Shown here in pieces: positions 1 through 12,904 of a DNA stretch of 64,000 nucleotides. The stretch spans positions 664,501 to 728,500 of the forward strand of contig JABMCL010002757.1 in assembly GCA_018857735.1 (NCBI GenBank). The letters run 5' to 3'. The notes below the pieces were generated by a model, which worked only from the letters and a program-made list of their open reading frames with translations, was not told the origin of the DNA and did no database searches. Origin of the DNA: Alviniconcha marisindica (Eukaryota; Mollusca; Gastropoda; Provannidae). Within the stretch, counting starts at the first letter, position 1, and every line of letters starts with the position of its first letter. The position numbers and the translations under genes are program-made.

Positions 1-140
1 CGTGTGTCTGATGTCTGATTGACTGATATTTGAGTGACGTCCAGTCAACCTCCAAAGTCATCAAAGCTCAAACAAGTCAAATCAACACGCTATACATCAT
101 ACGGCGAGTTTACTCTGATTCGCTGTTGTCTGGGTCTTGC

Positions 141-145
141 ACGTG

Positions 146-216
<71 letters not shown>

Positions 217-260
217 AAGTGCGTGTGCGTGCGTGTGTGCGCGTGCGTGTGTGTATGAGC

Positions 261-316
<56 letters not shown>

Positions 317-350
317 GTGCGCGCGCGTGCGCGCGCCTGTGGGTGGGTGT
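141..350. repeat. Compound GT/GC microsatellite
   Basis: This is a long (GT)n array interrupted by GC-containing steps such as GTGCGT and GCGCGC. Alternating purine-pyrimidine DNA of this kind can adopt Z-DNA. The Cys-Val and His-Thr reading frames through it are artefacts of the dinucleotide repeat. Nothing recognisable lies in the 350-590 stretch that follows. Confidence 0.95.
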
Positions 351-899
351 GTACTTATTAGATATAATGTTTAGGGGTGACTTCGTTATTGGTGAGAGTG
401 CTGGTATAGCGTTTTGGTTTGTGATTGCTGTGTAGTGGTCTCTATTGTATGTTTCGTAGGATTGTTTGCCATGACTGCGCACGCGCTTAGGGCTTTGTTG
501 CAAGGTTAGGAAATTCTGATTATTATCATTGAGTTATTCGTAGCCACGACACTTCATGATTGAAGAGGATTTTGAAGAAATGAAATTAAATGAACCAGCA
601 AAGTGGAAATGAGAAAGGGGGAATTGCTGACAGTAGGCAAAGCGCGCACAGCTGTAACACGCGTACTTCAGGCTTTACAGAGAAAACCTTACTGTCCCTT
701 TTTTGGAGCAAAGGCAGGTTTCAGAAACCTTTAAAAAGGCCAGCGAAAAAGGGAGGAATCAAACTGAATTGTCCGGATTTAATGCACCCCAACCCTCCCT
801 ACAAAACCACCAGCATAAAATCCGTATCACAAGTATCTAGCAGACCCCCCCCCCACCCACCCACGCCCACTTCCCAGGCCACTTCCATCCTCCCCGAGA

Positions 900-1265
900 G
901 GAATGTGTTGGTGGTGTGGCTCAGTGGGACACACACGGGACTCGGAATTAGATATTACGGGTTCGAATCCAATTTCGGTCGATCCCCCACCTCCAGCCTA
1001 CCCCCCTTCCTGCCCGCTAGCCCAGTCCCTTCTCCTTAGCTGAACTGTCGTCATGATGTCGAGGGGCTGGAAGAAGTTAGAGGCAAGACTTGTTGACCTA
1101 CCAGGTTGTCTGCGGTGCGCTAAAACCCCAGCTACTTACTAGTCAGATTGTCAGTCCTTGGGTAAGATGAACATTTCAACAGCCCGCGTGCTAAGGGCAT
1201 GCGCACGTTAAAGATCCCACGAGATCCGCCAAACATCCTGTGGAAATTCAGCCATGAATTCTTTG
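900..1265 (+). mobile_element. tRNA-derived SINE
   Basis: A box A-like TGGCTCAGTGG at 916-926 and a box B GGTTCGAATCC at 960-970 form a tRNA-like RNA polymerase III promoter. A non-tRNA body follows, ending around a CACGTTAAAGATCCCACGAG motif near 1205, and then a poly-C tract. The body motif resembles the AAAGATCC motif of the SINE at 12.9 kb. The acceptor stem is not that of a functional tRNA. I cannot name the SINE family. Confidence 0.6.
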
Positions 1266-1296
1266 ATAATCAGAATACTGAGCTTCAATGAACCAT

Positions 1297-1320
1297 CCCC
1301 CCCCCCCCCCCCCCCCCCCC
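1297..1320. repeat. Poly-C tract (C24)
   Basis: This is an uninterrupted run of C. A shorter C-rich run lies at about 1700-1717. Such runs are prone to slippage and to i-motif or G-quadruplex folding. Confidence 0.95.
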
Positions 1321-1783
1321 ACTTCCTTATCAGTTTGCTGTTCCCGAATTAGTCCTCCATCGGAAAGTTTCCGACCACTTCAGCAAACTCTACGCACTAA
1401 AGAACAACAAAAGAGGAATATCAACAGTTAAAAGACCGATTCAAAAGTACCACCCGCTAACAACGCCGACAAGGTAATGCTGACGGAGCGATGCTGCACT
1501 CGCAGAGACCGCCCGTGTAAACCTCCACCAGACTGTTCATTTCCCTGACGGAGGACGCTACAAGCCTCCTGCGGCTTGCAACAGTTTTGGGCTGTCGTTG
1601 AAGCGAAGCGAGCAGGAGGGCGATTATTGATAAAACTTGACGAATAACAGCAGAAAATCCCGCTACGTATTAGCCAACGGGCGAAAGGGAAGATCTCTCC
1701 CCCCCCCCCCCCCCCACTCCACTTTCAACTGCCGTCATCATACTTCGGAAAATGGAGGAAACGCTTAGTTGCTGCTTTTTAGG

Positions 1784-1785
<2 letters not shown>

Positions 1786-1873
<88 letters not shown>
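1786..1873. repeat. (GT)n microsatellite
   Basis: This is a nearly perfect GT array of about 44 units. It sits in DNA with no other recognisable feature. Confidence 0.97.
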
Positions 1874-1877
<4 letters not shown>

Positions 1878-2270
1878 ACGCGCTTGTTAGCATGTGTGTG
1901 TATGAAGGCTGAAAATCAATGACCAATAATCGTTTGAGCTGCTTTATATGAATTTTTTTGCATGCACATAATATCAGTCTCCTTCACTCCATCTGCATTC
2001 TTCTCCAACTAGTTTGTTGTAAGCCCTAACAGCGAATTGTAAGTGTCCTCTGCATGCATTTTCTTTACCCCCACCTCCCCTCCCTCTCCCCCTTAATTGT
2101 CGTTTTGATTTCTAGTCTTCACAGTTATAGCACTTGTTGCTTTTATGTTTCGTCTAAGTTTTATTGCTTGTTTGTTATTTTTGCTCATCGCCGACGTTGT
2201 TGGTGTCTGTGGTCCTTTGTGAAGCATTCTGACCCGGCGTGATGACGCGATTTAGAAATGAGAGCTAGGT

Positions 2271-2398
2271 CTCCTTTGTGATGACATTCATGTGGTGGAT
2301 TTGGTTTGATGTGTCCTTTGTGATGACGCTCATGTGGTGGATTTGGTTTGATGTGTCCTTTGTGATGACGTTCATGTGGTGGATTTGGTTTGATGTGT
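2271..2398. repeat. 42-bp tandem repeat, three copies
   Basis: The unit contains TTTGTGATGACRYTCATGTGG followed by TGGATTTGGTTTGATGTG and is repeated three times with single-base differences. The period is 42 bp, so the minus-strand frame reads as a 14-residue repeat. I see no evidence that it is translated. Confidence 0.9.
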
Positions 2399-2569
2399 GG
2401 TCATGCGGCAACTGACGTGAAGAGGCGGAATAATGAAATAGTTCCTTTTTGTTTGAGAACTGAACCACATTGCATAATATCTCATCACATGTAATGTTGA
2501 ATTCCCTTGATGTCATCGTATGACTGGCTATGCGGCACTCTTTTGTAGTATTTGTACACAGTCTCCTAA

Positions 2570-2680
2570 TCCCCCCCCCCCCCCCCAACACACACACACA
2601 CACACGTACACACATACAATTCTCTGTCTGTCTGTCTGTGTCTGTCTCTGTCTCTCTCTCGTCTCGGTCTGTCTCTCTCG
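2570..2680. repeat. Poly-C, CA and TCTG/TCTC simple repeats
   Basis: A C16-17 run at about 2571-2586 is followed by a short CA array and then TCTG/TCTC-rich simple sequence. No gene is recognisable. Confidence 0.85.
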
Positions 2681-3194
2681 CTGTGAACTTGCAAGTTTTG
2701 TGTGGAAGTTTTTATGCTTCATTCACAAATTTTCACTCATTCATTTGTAATTCGTATAAAAAAAATTATATGAATATAAATGACGCCTTGTACATTTTTA
2801 TTTTTCCAGTTATTATTATTATTATTATTCAGTAGCTTAGCAAAGACTAGTTGTTAAAGAGGTTTTGAATGAACCTAAACTACAATCCTTCTAAAATAAA
2901 GTTTTCGAGTTCGAGTTCTCTCTCCGGTGCGCGCCAGTGCCAATTCTTGTTCGCCGCACTAGTGTGTGACGCCGTGTACGTACAGTCTCGTTCCCAAAGC
3001 TTCCGACTTACTTCACTGATCCTCCCGAGAGGTGCCAGGCTCCCTAGAGGTGCAACAGGAACTCTGTGCCACAGCTTCATTCTCCTCGCACAGAGATAAA
3101 GGAAGACAAAAGGGTTTCGTAGCTTATGCTTCCGGCCCACAGCAACATTACAGCCCAATCGAGTTGCGAGCGAGCATTCCATTTCCACAAAGGC

Positions 3195-3555
3195 GGCGAC
3201 CAGTTGCTTAGTTGGTTAGAGCCGCTGCCCTTTGGCCAAGTGGACTTGTCACCAGTGTTGGAGGGCCAGGGTTCGATCCTCGTGAGGAGCGGTTAATTTT
3301 CACCTCTAATAATGTTCACTTCAGTGAAGTTCGAGGTGGTATCTATAAGCTGGAAAAAGCCCATATGCGTTCCCCGAGTTTCTCGTGGGTTTCCCTCCGT
3401 CGCCTTTGAAACGTATGTAATAGCCAGTAACCTGCCGCATGGGCTGGTCGTCGGGGGTTTCTCCTGGTCCTCCGGTTGGCTTCCCCCTCTCTTCGGTACG
3501 TGTCCAGTCACCTGTAGGCCACTTTATACGAAAAATGTGAACAAGTCTCATTAAT
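3195..3555 (+). mobile_element. tRNA-derived SINE
   Basis: A tRNA-like head (TTAGTTGGTTAGAGCC box A, GGGTTCGATCC box B near 3270) is followed by a 280-bp body. The body includes a short inverted repeat, CACCTC-TAATAATG / CATTATTAG-type, around 3300-3330. It is a different family from the 12.9-kb SINE. Boundaries are approximate. Confidence 0.55.
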
Positions 3556-3719
3556 ACTTTTCAGAATAATAATCGCAGGATAGGATATTTATCTGAAGGA
3601 TAAATAATCATTCTTATGGCTATTGATTATTTCTGGTACAGTAATAATCATTGTTATTATTATACTTGTGTATTTGAGAGGACTGCAGTTGCACGTTTGG
3701 CAGCGCCCATTGACAGCAG

Positions 3720-3835
3720 GCTTCATTGGTAGCTTCCTTCCCTACGCCTCCCGCAGTGGGGCACTGCGGACGCAGAAAGTAAGGTCCCCCTGTTGAGAAC
3801 CCAGAGCTGACAAATGTTCTCCCTTTAACCTGGAG
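3720..3835 (+). repeat. Dispersed repeat, copy 1
   Basis: The core CGCAGTGGGGCACTGCGG followed by AAGGTCCCC and AACCCAGAGCTGA recurs in inverted orientation at 37325-37420, in a TMEM117 intron. Two diverged copies in one window suggest an abundant family. No coding capacity is seen. Confidence 0.6.
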
Positions 3836-4194
3836 GTCAGAGCATGGCCACGCATGCTTCACCCACTGCCAGGAATTTCTTCCTCGTCCTAATCTCTACT
3901 TTTCCGGTCCATTCACCGTCATTTTTTCCAAATCGTCTCCCGAGTTTTTAAATGCGTTATTTTTGGCTAACGCTATAGCCTACAGCACGTGAAAAAGGTT
4001 GTGAATATGCGTGCGAAGCTATCACACTGGCACAGTAAAGATCTTGTAGTCCATGTCAGAGTTCGGTTAATTATGGAAACACTAAAATAACAGCAAGCAC
4101 CACTGCAAAAACACGTGACCCTGCTCCGGAAAGGAGAATAGCGTCATATAAAAGCGATCAACAATAATAAAGATACTAATAATAATTTAACATG

Positions 4195-4265
4195 GGATCT
4201 TGTTGGAAAGGTTAGCTTCACCCTGATAAAACCACCCTGGTTGACTGGGCGTAAAAAAACAAGCA
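4195..4265 (-). repeat. Dispersed short repeat, copy 1 of 3
   Basis: In reverse complement this segment reads as a variant of AAGTAAGCAAGTTGGTGTTT followed by TACRCCCAGTCAACC and a TCAGGG(T/C)G motif. Related plus-strand copies lie at 36345-36415 and 48185-48245. The family is unknown to me. Confidence 0.5.
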
Positions 4266-4639
4266 AGTGTCATGCACCAAAGCTTGGCCTCCTTCGTCCT
4301 TCTTTTCGGGTCGCCAGTCATCCACCAGATTTTCCTCTCAACAGAATCAATTCGTATTCAATTATGGCCTTTAACAGGGCGTCCATTGAGCTGTGTGTCT
4401 TAGTGTGATGGCTTGCCGAATATTTAGTGCTTCGACTTGCCGATGTCTGTGTTTCCGAACTGGTGCGCAGATTGGTTTGTTTGTCGTTTATCAGAGCAAA
4501 TAGCAACAGTTAATGTTGCTGTTAATCGAAGCATACAGGAGCTGTGAGCTAGGCTATAAACTCGATGTCCATTAGCAGCCCTATTTGAAATCGCCAAGGT
4601 CACTGGAAGATTGCGTGTAATTGGCTCAGTTAGGTGTAA

Positions 4640-5420
4640 TAATTACATTAGTTCAGTTCAAGATCTGTGTGCCCGGAAAAGCCCGTATGCGCTCCACCTC
4701 GTCACTCACAAGTTTCCCCAAAGTTTAATTGCCTTTGAAACATTTCCAATGTTCGTCTGATTGACGATGGCCCTCTCTCGTCCTTTCAGGGAAGATTGTC
4801 TAGCGCTTCCTCTTTTCACACCCCTCTCTTTCCTCTCTTTCCGGCGATCGATCATATGATGTTTTCGGCTTTGTGACCGCAGGTAGTGTCTTAACCTCCT
4901 CAAAACTTCAGATCTTCCGAGACGAAAGCCACTTGTGATGGTTGCTTTCCCCGCCAGTCTATCTGCTCGGTCATGTTTTGTTTTCATCTGTTTTGTTGTT
5001 GTTGTTGTTGAATGTCACCAGCAGATGGTCACTTCCATGTGGTGTCAGCGTTTCTGCACTTAGCCATGGTGCTATTCTTGGGGAGACCAGAACCAAGTCA
5101 GTGGTGCTGTCCGTGTCCCATTGTTGTGATCCAAGACGTCTTGGTAACGGAGCTGTCACTGGGTTGAACACGGCGTCGCCCAAGGCTTCCTCCAGAGCAT
5201 TCCCTTGAAGGTTACTGACCCCGCCTGCTTGACCAGGCATTCTCGTTTGCTTGACTTGGCGTTGCAGTTGCCATACATTACAGCTGTGTCCCCAAGTTCA
5301 TATTCTGTTTGTTCCAGGAATTTCCAGCTCGCCTTAGGATTAGGAGTCATGTATGCTTTGACTGGAGCAGAGAATTTTAGGATGAAAGATTTCTTAGACA
5401 AAACCAAATAGTCGCGATAG
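4640..5420 (-). mobile_element. Internally deleted LINE (endonuclease joined to RNase H tail)
   Basis: Reading the minus strand, 5407-5025 encodes the C-terminal part of an AP-endonuclease domain: DTAVMYGNCNAKSS, then VFNPVTAPLPRRLGSQQ and DTDSTTDLVLVSPRIAPW. From about 4985 to 4700 it encodes the end of the same element's ORF (DRADRLAGKATITSG, LGRSEVLRRLRHYL, RERAIVNQTNIG). The whole reverse transcriptase and most of RNase H are missing between them. The same segments occur in the larger copy at 52.1-56.6 kb in normal order. Frames are interrupted. This is a dead copy of a non-LTR element encoding endonuclease, RT and RNase H. Confidence 0.8.
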
Positions 5421-5428
5421 CTATCTTC

Positions 5429-5432
5429 TCGT

Positions 5433-5464
<32 letters not shown>

Positions 5465-5648
5465 CAGAGAGGAAATCCCCGTTTTCTATGAATGTTTTAA
5501 AAGCATGCAGCTTCAAGTCAGAAATGCAAGAACACGTACACGCACTCCCCCTTCCGTCTTTCTCTCCCACACACACACACACGCATCAGTCTCTTCTGCA
5601 CACACTCTCTTTGCAAACACACATCAGTCTCTTCCACACAGACCCTCC

Positions 5649-5702
<54 letters not shown>

Positions 5703-5832
5703 ACACCCAAAAAAAAACCCACTCACAAATACTGATACTTGTCTATGACCGAATACACAGCAAAATCAGGTACCTTACAGGCATAGCAACGTGACAAACA
5801 ACAAATTCTACTGAAATAATATTACATAGATA

Positions 5833-5897
<65 letters not shown>
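5429..5897. repeat. Microsatellite cluster (GA, CA, GT)
   Basis: A GA run at about 5432-5470, a CA array at 5651-5701 and a GT array at 5834-5897 lie within 470 bp. The unique sequence between them has no recognised feature. The opposite CA and GT arrays on one strand could pair as a long imperfect hairpin. Confidence 0.9.
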
Positions 5898-5898
<1 letters not shown>

Positions 5899-8800
5899 TG
5901 TACCCACTGGCAACCCAAGCCAGTGGACACAAAAACTCCACTGGTAACCCTGGCCCATGAACACAAAAAGTAACACTGGCAATCCAAAGCCAGTGAACGC
6001 AAAAACTCCTCTGGAAACCCAAGCAAGCCAGTGAACAACGTTACACTACCGATACTGGTTCATATGCAATTCAACAGACAGTAGTTCCATTTTTGCCTGA
6101 ATGATCCATATCCATTACTTAGAAATTGCACCTGATGTGCAAAATTGCCTCGTGCAAATTTGGTGTTTAAGACTGTTACATAATTTGATATGCAATGTAC
6201 ATGGGTGGGTGGGCAGGGTGGGGGTATCCATGTTGTCTTCCCCTCTTCTCTTTCTCTCCATAAGCGGTCATATAGTGATAAACGGTTTATCTATTTGTTT
6301 ACCATTACAGAATGCAAGATATTTTGATCTACACATTACAATTGCTGATTTAATTTTTGTGTTACGTTCTGTGAACCCATAAAAATGTAATTTTTGTTTA
6401 CATTCTGTGAACGTGACCGCCAAAAATGACAGTAAACGATAAACACCCCACAAAGATGTAGTTATAAAAAGCATACATAAATACAGACACTGAAGTGGTC
6501 TGTCAGAGCAGGTTGAAATTAAACATATATACATTCTGTGTTTATGACAAGATATGTAGGCTCCCCCCCCCCCCCTCCAATACACACTACATAAAAAAAA
6601 AAGGAAGAGTACCTGAACACATACTATGGACAACATTTTCATGGTGAAGAAGTGTGGCCCCATGACATTTTATTCAGAATCCACAGAGATCAGAAGAAGC
6701 ATATGGACCGTTGGCCATATCACAAAAGGTCATACCACACGTCTTACAATGTAAAACTGGATAGGGTTAAAGTTAAAGGTCTTTCCTTGGTTGTGTGGGA
6801 GGAGGAAAAAAGATCCTCCAAAAGGAGAGTAACAGAGAGAGAGAGATCATCAAAGAAACACACCAATGAAGAGTTGGACTTGCATCCCCTTTGCTGTTAA
6901 AAACACAATTCATGGCCACTGTGAAAATGAATGGACAATGAATAAATACAGATAAAAAATTAAAAATTAAAGCAACTATGTAAATCTTCATGGAAAACAA
7001 CTTCTCGTTACACATATGAAAGTACTTCTCCGGTCTTCTAAAGTAAAGCCAAGCGGCTTCATAAGTCATACACATATAAACTATAATGCATACTTTCATA
7101 CCAGGTATCATAAATGAAAATTTGGCAACATGAACATAAACCAATACAAAGCTGGATATTAAAATGGTTACAATAATAAACATGACATGGTGATCAGCAT
7201 AAAAATGTTACTAAAACCGAGGGGGGAAATACAATTCTGTACCACAAAACTACATAATACAGTTCTGGAACACAAAACTACGTATCACTTTATGATGAGA
7301 AATAAACTGAAAAATCATAGTTGTCATCTGCATCTAGTTCATGACTTACATGCAAAACAAAAAAGCCAATCTGTGGTTCAAAATCACATTCAGTGATCAG
7401 AACACACACACAAAAGCTGATACAGGACACAAACAGTGTCACTCAAGAGTTTTCTAAACAGAAATAATCACTGGTGTAATCATCAGTTCATCAGCCTGAG
7501 GTTAATGCTTGACTCAAAAGCACTGACCGGTGGTGCCCTGGCAATGGAATACTGAGAAAATCATTGCTGTTCTTGTACATCATACACATGGTCATGCACG
7601 AGATCAGACTATCCCTCTAACAGACAGCTGAACTTGTTTACACCACTTTGCTGTAAATAAGAAAATGGCCTCCAACTGCTCTGCTGTAAAGAACCTGAAG
7701 TAAATTTGTCATAGTTATGTTGACATTCTGTTCATGAGGAGCGTGGCCCTTGTTTGCTTATTATACCAATAAAGCTAACACAGTTTTTGTGGCTTGAAAA
7801 ATGATTACACCCACTCTGTGTAGTGCACTGAGGCAACAGGATGATAAAATGTTTTAGGGTTGAGACAATGGTGTATATATATATATATCTACCAAAATGA
7901 TAGTTGGCAATTAGAAAGGTCAAGAGGGTTTCTTTTTTGAGTAAAGTGCTAAAAAAATAAAATAAAAAAAGCTCACACATGAACCCAGCCACACACAAAG
8001 AAAGGCTGACACTGAAATGTGCAAAAGTCACATATAAACTTGCTCTTTCCATGCACTGTCAAATGTGATGAAAATAAAGAACTACAAAACATTTTGCAAA
8101 CTAATTGCAAAGTAGTGGTAATGAACCCTGAGAAATAATGATACATGTACACATGCATACATACATGTAACAACTCAGCAATGACATCGGCCAGAAATAT
8201 ACACTGAAAATGCCCCCCAGAACGGTTAGTCAAGGAGCATAAAGAGTATCACAGGTGAAAAAGTTATATAATACATGTGAATGATAATAAAAAAGAAGCA
8301 TGTGATCATTAAAGAAGCTATAGCATTTTTAAACTGGCAGTAAACACCCCTCACCCCACCTCAAGTTTTGTTTATTTGGCTGCATTACTCAAAAGAGATC
8401 ACAGTAAAATTTTGATTGTGTTTTTTAAAAGACCACTGTGCTTGATTCTGACTTCTGAAGATGATGCTTTTCTTTCAAACGTTCACAACTAACTCCAGAC
8501 AAACCAATGGCAATTCATTTAGTGTTTAGCCATTGCACATCATTTAAGACATATACGGACAGCATATGGAATGCACTATAAGGGGATCAGTGCCGAGCTG
8601 TGAGCCCCACCTCCCATAGTTACAGTCCCACAAGCTTTTGCTTTTGATCTGACCACCACATGGTACTATGTCAGCTGGTGGAATGCATAATGATTTAAGG
8701 CCAATTTCAGCATTCTAATGATTTTACTCACCAGATTGCAGCTGATATCGTTGATTGTCTTTAAAGGTTTTTGTCTGGAATCCACCAGCCTTCAGCCCAG

Positions 8801-9446
8801 TTACTATGCTTTAGCTTGTGGGTCCAATATGGCAGCCATTTTTCAGGCCTTTCAAGCAGAATATTATTTCTGACATTCTGATTGGCTGAAGCTGTGAAAA
8901 GTGCCCACCAGTAAGCCTCTATTGTGCTTGCCTTGCTTTTCAATACACAGTGGTGGACACGCACACGCGTGCACACACACACACATTTGAAAATCATGGC
9001 ATTACCAGTTATGCTATAAAACTTCTTCTTCTTTTTTTAAACACATCCAAAATGAAATGAACTGTAATTCTGTCACAGACTGTATTGTGCAGACCCACTC
9101 CCAACTCAATCTCAACAACTGCATCTTTTTCTAAACTTTAAAAAAAATGCTGGACATTGTTCTGCACATCTGTAAGACTAGCATCTGAGATGCATCTAAA
9201 GATTTTCCTCACACCATCAACTTCAATCCTCATATCAAGAGACTGAAGATCATCCTTCAAAAGTCCAATATGTCACCCACAATCAAACCTAAAATACACT
9301 TGCTATAAAATACACCTCCCCCATGGGTGGCTGGTTGTGGCTTTACCCGTTTCACCTTTAGGATGGTTCTGTGAAATGTCCAATGGATCAACACCCAATC
9401 AAGTATAAAACACACTTGCAGGATAAGGCTCTCCCATGGGAGATTG

Positions 9447-9551
9447 TGGATTTTACCATTTCATATTTAAGTGTGCAGTGGTGGATTTTACCATTTCATA
9501 TTTAAGCGTGCAGTGGTGGATTTTACCATTTCATATTTAAGTGTGCAGTGA
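9447..9551. repeat. 35-bp tandem repeat, three copies
   Basis: The unit starts TGGATTTTACCATTTCATAT and ends AAGTGTGCAGTGG. It is repeated three times, with one C/T difference in the middle copy. Confidence 0.93.
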
Positions 9552-10744
9552 GTGGGCCCTCATACAAGGGGTGTTCACAAAAGAGTGATCAAACCAATTT
9601 AGTGGAAAAACTATAAGAGACAATGCAATGTACAGATGTGAAGACACTGACATCTCTTTTCTGAATAACTATGTGATTCTGGTCATTGTCATTGACTTAT
9701 GTCATTTAGACCAGACAGTGACCGAAAAGGGAGCATTTCAGCAAGCAGGATGAACACTTCTACAGTTTTCCATGACTAAAACTCAGAGACCGCACATTGT
9801 AAACTCACAGCAAATTGGTGAAAGTCATACAGTCCAAAGCTGCTTTGCATTTCACCATCAAATAATGGCATGTTTTGATTTGTTCTGAAGGGCATGAAAA
9901 CTACCCTCCAAAACAGACTCAAATGAGAAAAATGTGTCCAAATTGCAAAACTTGCGTAGGAAGACCCATATATTTATCTGGCAAATATCTTCAAAGTTTA
10001 CACTCTAGAAATCCTCCATGGCAACCTTCATGTGGAAAAGCTCGCTGCAAGGTGGACACAGCACAAACTGACAGACATTGAGAATGCATGCCAGGTCAAT
10101 ACTGCCACATACCTGCGCACAATCTCTTGAGCCAAATGGCCCTCAATGCCTGACAGATGTAGCCACAGATCAAAACTGGAAATCACTTTGATGGCATTGC
10201 CAGCTAACACTGGAATGCTGCCTGGCTCGGCCCTGGAGCTGCAGACTGAGATGCCAGATCTGCTTGCTGGGTCTTCAAAGAAGAAGAGACTATTTTTTTA
10301 TATATAGTTTTATGGAAAATCGGCATCCAGCCATCAGCACCCAGAAGTACCTCATCCACAATGTCAATGGGAAACAATTCAGTACCTTGATAAACATGTA
10401 AGCTGCAAGTTCAAAAACTGGGATACCTAGAAATGTGTATAGTTATCAATTTATTACAGTAGAATGGAGAATACTATGAAGGAATATCCTAGTTTTATTA
10501 AAATGTGATCAACCGACTTTGTGTTGTCAGCCTTTGATTCCCTCTTTTACCCTCTTTCCTGAACAGTCCTAATGGTTGTGTACACCAGCAGATTTTCTCC
10601 AAAATGGTATAGCAAAACAAGTTTTTAAAGTAGTGAAAAATTGGACCAAAATCGCATACAATTTAAACTATAACAAACAGGAAGGCAACATGAACACTAC
10701 TGTAGCTATTTAACTGTGTGCACTGATATATCACAGGATTACCA

Positions 10745-11005
10745 GTACACAAGTATGTTTGAGAAGAGAAGCATGATTCACAGTAAAGTGAAACTGGAAC
10801 ACTGAGCTCAACTGATTTGATGCTGGGCCATGCCATACAAAACTGAGGAAGCACACAATCTGAACACCAATACATCAGTATGTTTGTGCAGAAGAACATG
10901 ATTCACCGTAATGTGAACCTGAGACACCGAGTTCAACTCATTTAATGCTGCATTTTGGCCACGCCATACAAAACTGAGGAAGCACACAATCTGAACATCT
11001 TCACA
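10745..11005. repeat. Tandem duplication of about 125 bp
   Basis: Two diverged copies share CATGATTCAC, GAGCTCAACT/GAGTTCAACT, CCATACAAAACTGAGGAAGC and ACACAATCTGAACA. The second copy has a small insertion. It is non-coding as far as can be seen. Confidence 0.85.
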
Positions 11006-12904
11006 AACTAGTTACCATAGGAACCAGAGGTAAACAGCTAAAGCTTTATGGACTTGCCAGATATAATAACACAGCAAGGAAAAGTCAACGGCATTGCGTT
11101 ATTGGAGGCACCTCAGACACTAAACAGCTGAGGTAAGTCTAAACAAAAAATATACTCATAACAAAAACTAAAACAACACACACAAAAATAAACCACCACA
11201 AACAAACAAAAAAACACCACAGCTACTCACCAAATCAACCAGCTTGATACCACAGTTAGCATCGACAACATTTACAATGTGGAACAAAAATAGGGAGAAG
11301 ACCATGAAAACCCGGAACATAGTCACAGTGTGCACAGTACAGAAGAAGAAAAAGAAACGATCAAAGAAAGTTTGGTCTAAAAATAGAATTCAAAACAAAA
11401 AAACAAAGGGGGGAGGGGGGGGGGGAGAGAGAGAGAAAAGGGGAAATACTAGAGACTAACTGCAAGAAGAATCGGGCAGCATTAACCCAATTTTCTTGAC
11501 CACATGTCCAACATGAAAGACAACTGAACTGATGACATACACTTAGACAACAGTACATTTAACATGAAGCTGCTGGCGTTCCTGCAGAATGCAGTAATTC
11601 AACAAATTTACATGTCCCATAACACATTCTCTCACATTTACATGACTTGATGGGAGAGTGAGAACTACAATCAATACGGTGTCATAGACATTTCAGTCTC
11701 TTGCCATAACCAGAAAGACCAGGGCACCCACATTGTGGGTGCAAGGTATTCTATTATGCACACCAGCACACAACACTGCTGGCCATCCAAGTGCATGCAC
11801 CTTCTATCACAGATAAAATAACAAGTGATTAACATCTAGTTAACTCTTTCAGGATGCGAAGCTTTGGATCCTCTTGACTCACTCGGTTTCACACTATATA
11901 TGTGCTGGGTTTATTCAAATCATAAAAACACCAAAATAACACAATAAATGTCTACCTTCAGAACTCTCAAAAGCCACATATGCTTGCAGACTGTCCTCAG
12001 GCCCCGCAATAAATAAAAAACTCAACTGATTCTGTCCCTGTCTGTATGATAAACAAATGTCCAGGTAAACAGCAAGTAAAAAGCAGGTGTAGAAAAGTGC
12101 AAATTCTGCCTGGAATTTGGACGCAAGAGAAACTTTTGCTTTCATTCAGTTTTTCAACAGCAAATCATTGCAAAGATTATTTTTAAAAAGGAGAACAGGA
12201 AGTCCCTTTATATAGCCACTGTGCTGTATACAGGCACTGCATCTCATAGAGACCAAGCAAACTGCAACATGACAGAAATATAATCAGGAAACACAGCAAA
12301 GACATGCATTCATTCATTCACAAGAGAGTTGGCAATATCAACATTTAGACTTGTTGGTCACACATCCTGAAATATTATGAATTCAGAAACTGGTCATGTC
12401 AAAATGGTTCGCACTTGAAATTCACTCACATGCAGACACACAGCACACATGCAGACTGCACATGCACACGCACACACACAAAGTGAAGAAAAAGTTGACA
12501 GGGCTAAATGTGGATACTGCCAAAGAGTTGTGGAAAGCAGGTAGTGTTGCAAGCTTTGTTCAGACCACAGACTGAGTTTGATACTTCATACAATAATATT
12601 GTATGAAATGGTACATGCTTTGAAGAATGGAGTTGGGTATGTTATCCATATCATTTTCTCCTCTGTATTTTTTTACATAATATGTGATTTATTGAATGCC
12701 TTCATTAGATGTGTTAGTAAGTGTGTGTTTTTCAGTGCAGTTTTGGACTTTGCCATCCTTTTTGTCTGAAGTTAACTGGGGTAAAAGTGAGTTAGCTGTG
12801 TATCCTAGAATGGCCTACACATGTGGTGGTAGATACACTGCAACGCAACTGACATGAAATCATCAGTCATATAGGCCAGATGTAGGGCAAGTTCTCCTTA
12901 AGTA

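Larger units (their letters stand above)
5900..12890. other. AT-rich region without a recognised gene
   Basis: I see no conserved protein, RNA gene or transposon domain in this 7-kb stretch. Open frames are short and their codon content looks like AT-rich non-coding DNA. It lies downstream of the minus-strand DRAM stop codon, so part of it may be 3' UTR. The nearest AATAAA in transcript orientation is at 12688-12693. Short tandem duplications are listed separately. Confidence 0.6.

Noticed and set aside
137..361. Cys-Val and His-Thr repeat proteins from GT/CA arrays, here and at about fifteen other sites
   Set aside because: These are translations of dinucleotide microsatellites that are open in several frames at once.
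6773..7183. 136-codon hydrophobic minus-strand frame resembling a membrane protein
   Set aside because: Hydrophobic residues are expected from T-rich DNA. There is no family pattern, and the frame is not linked to splice sites.
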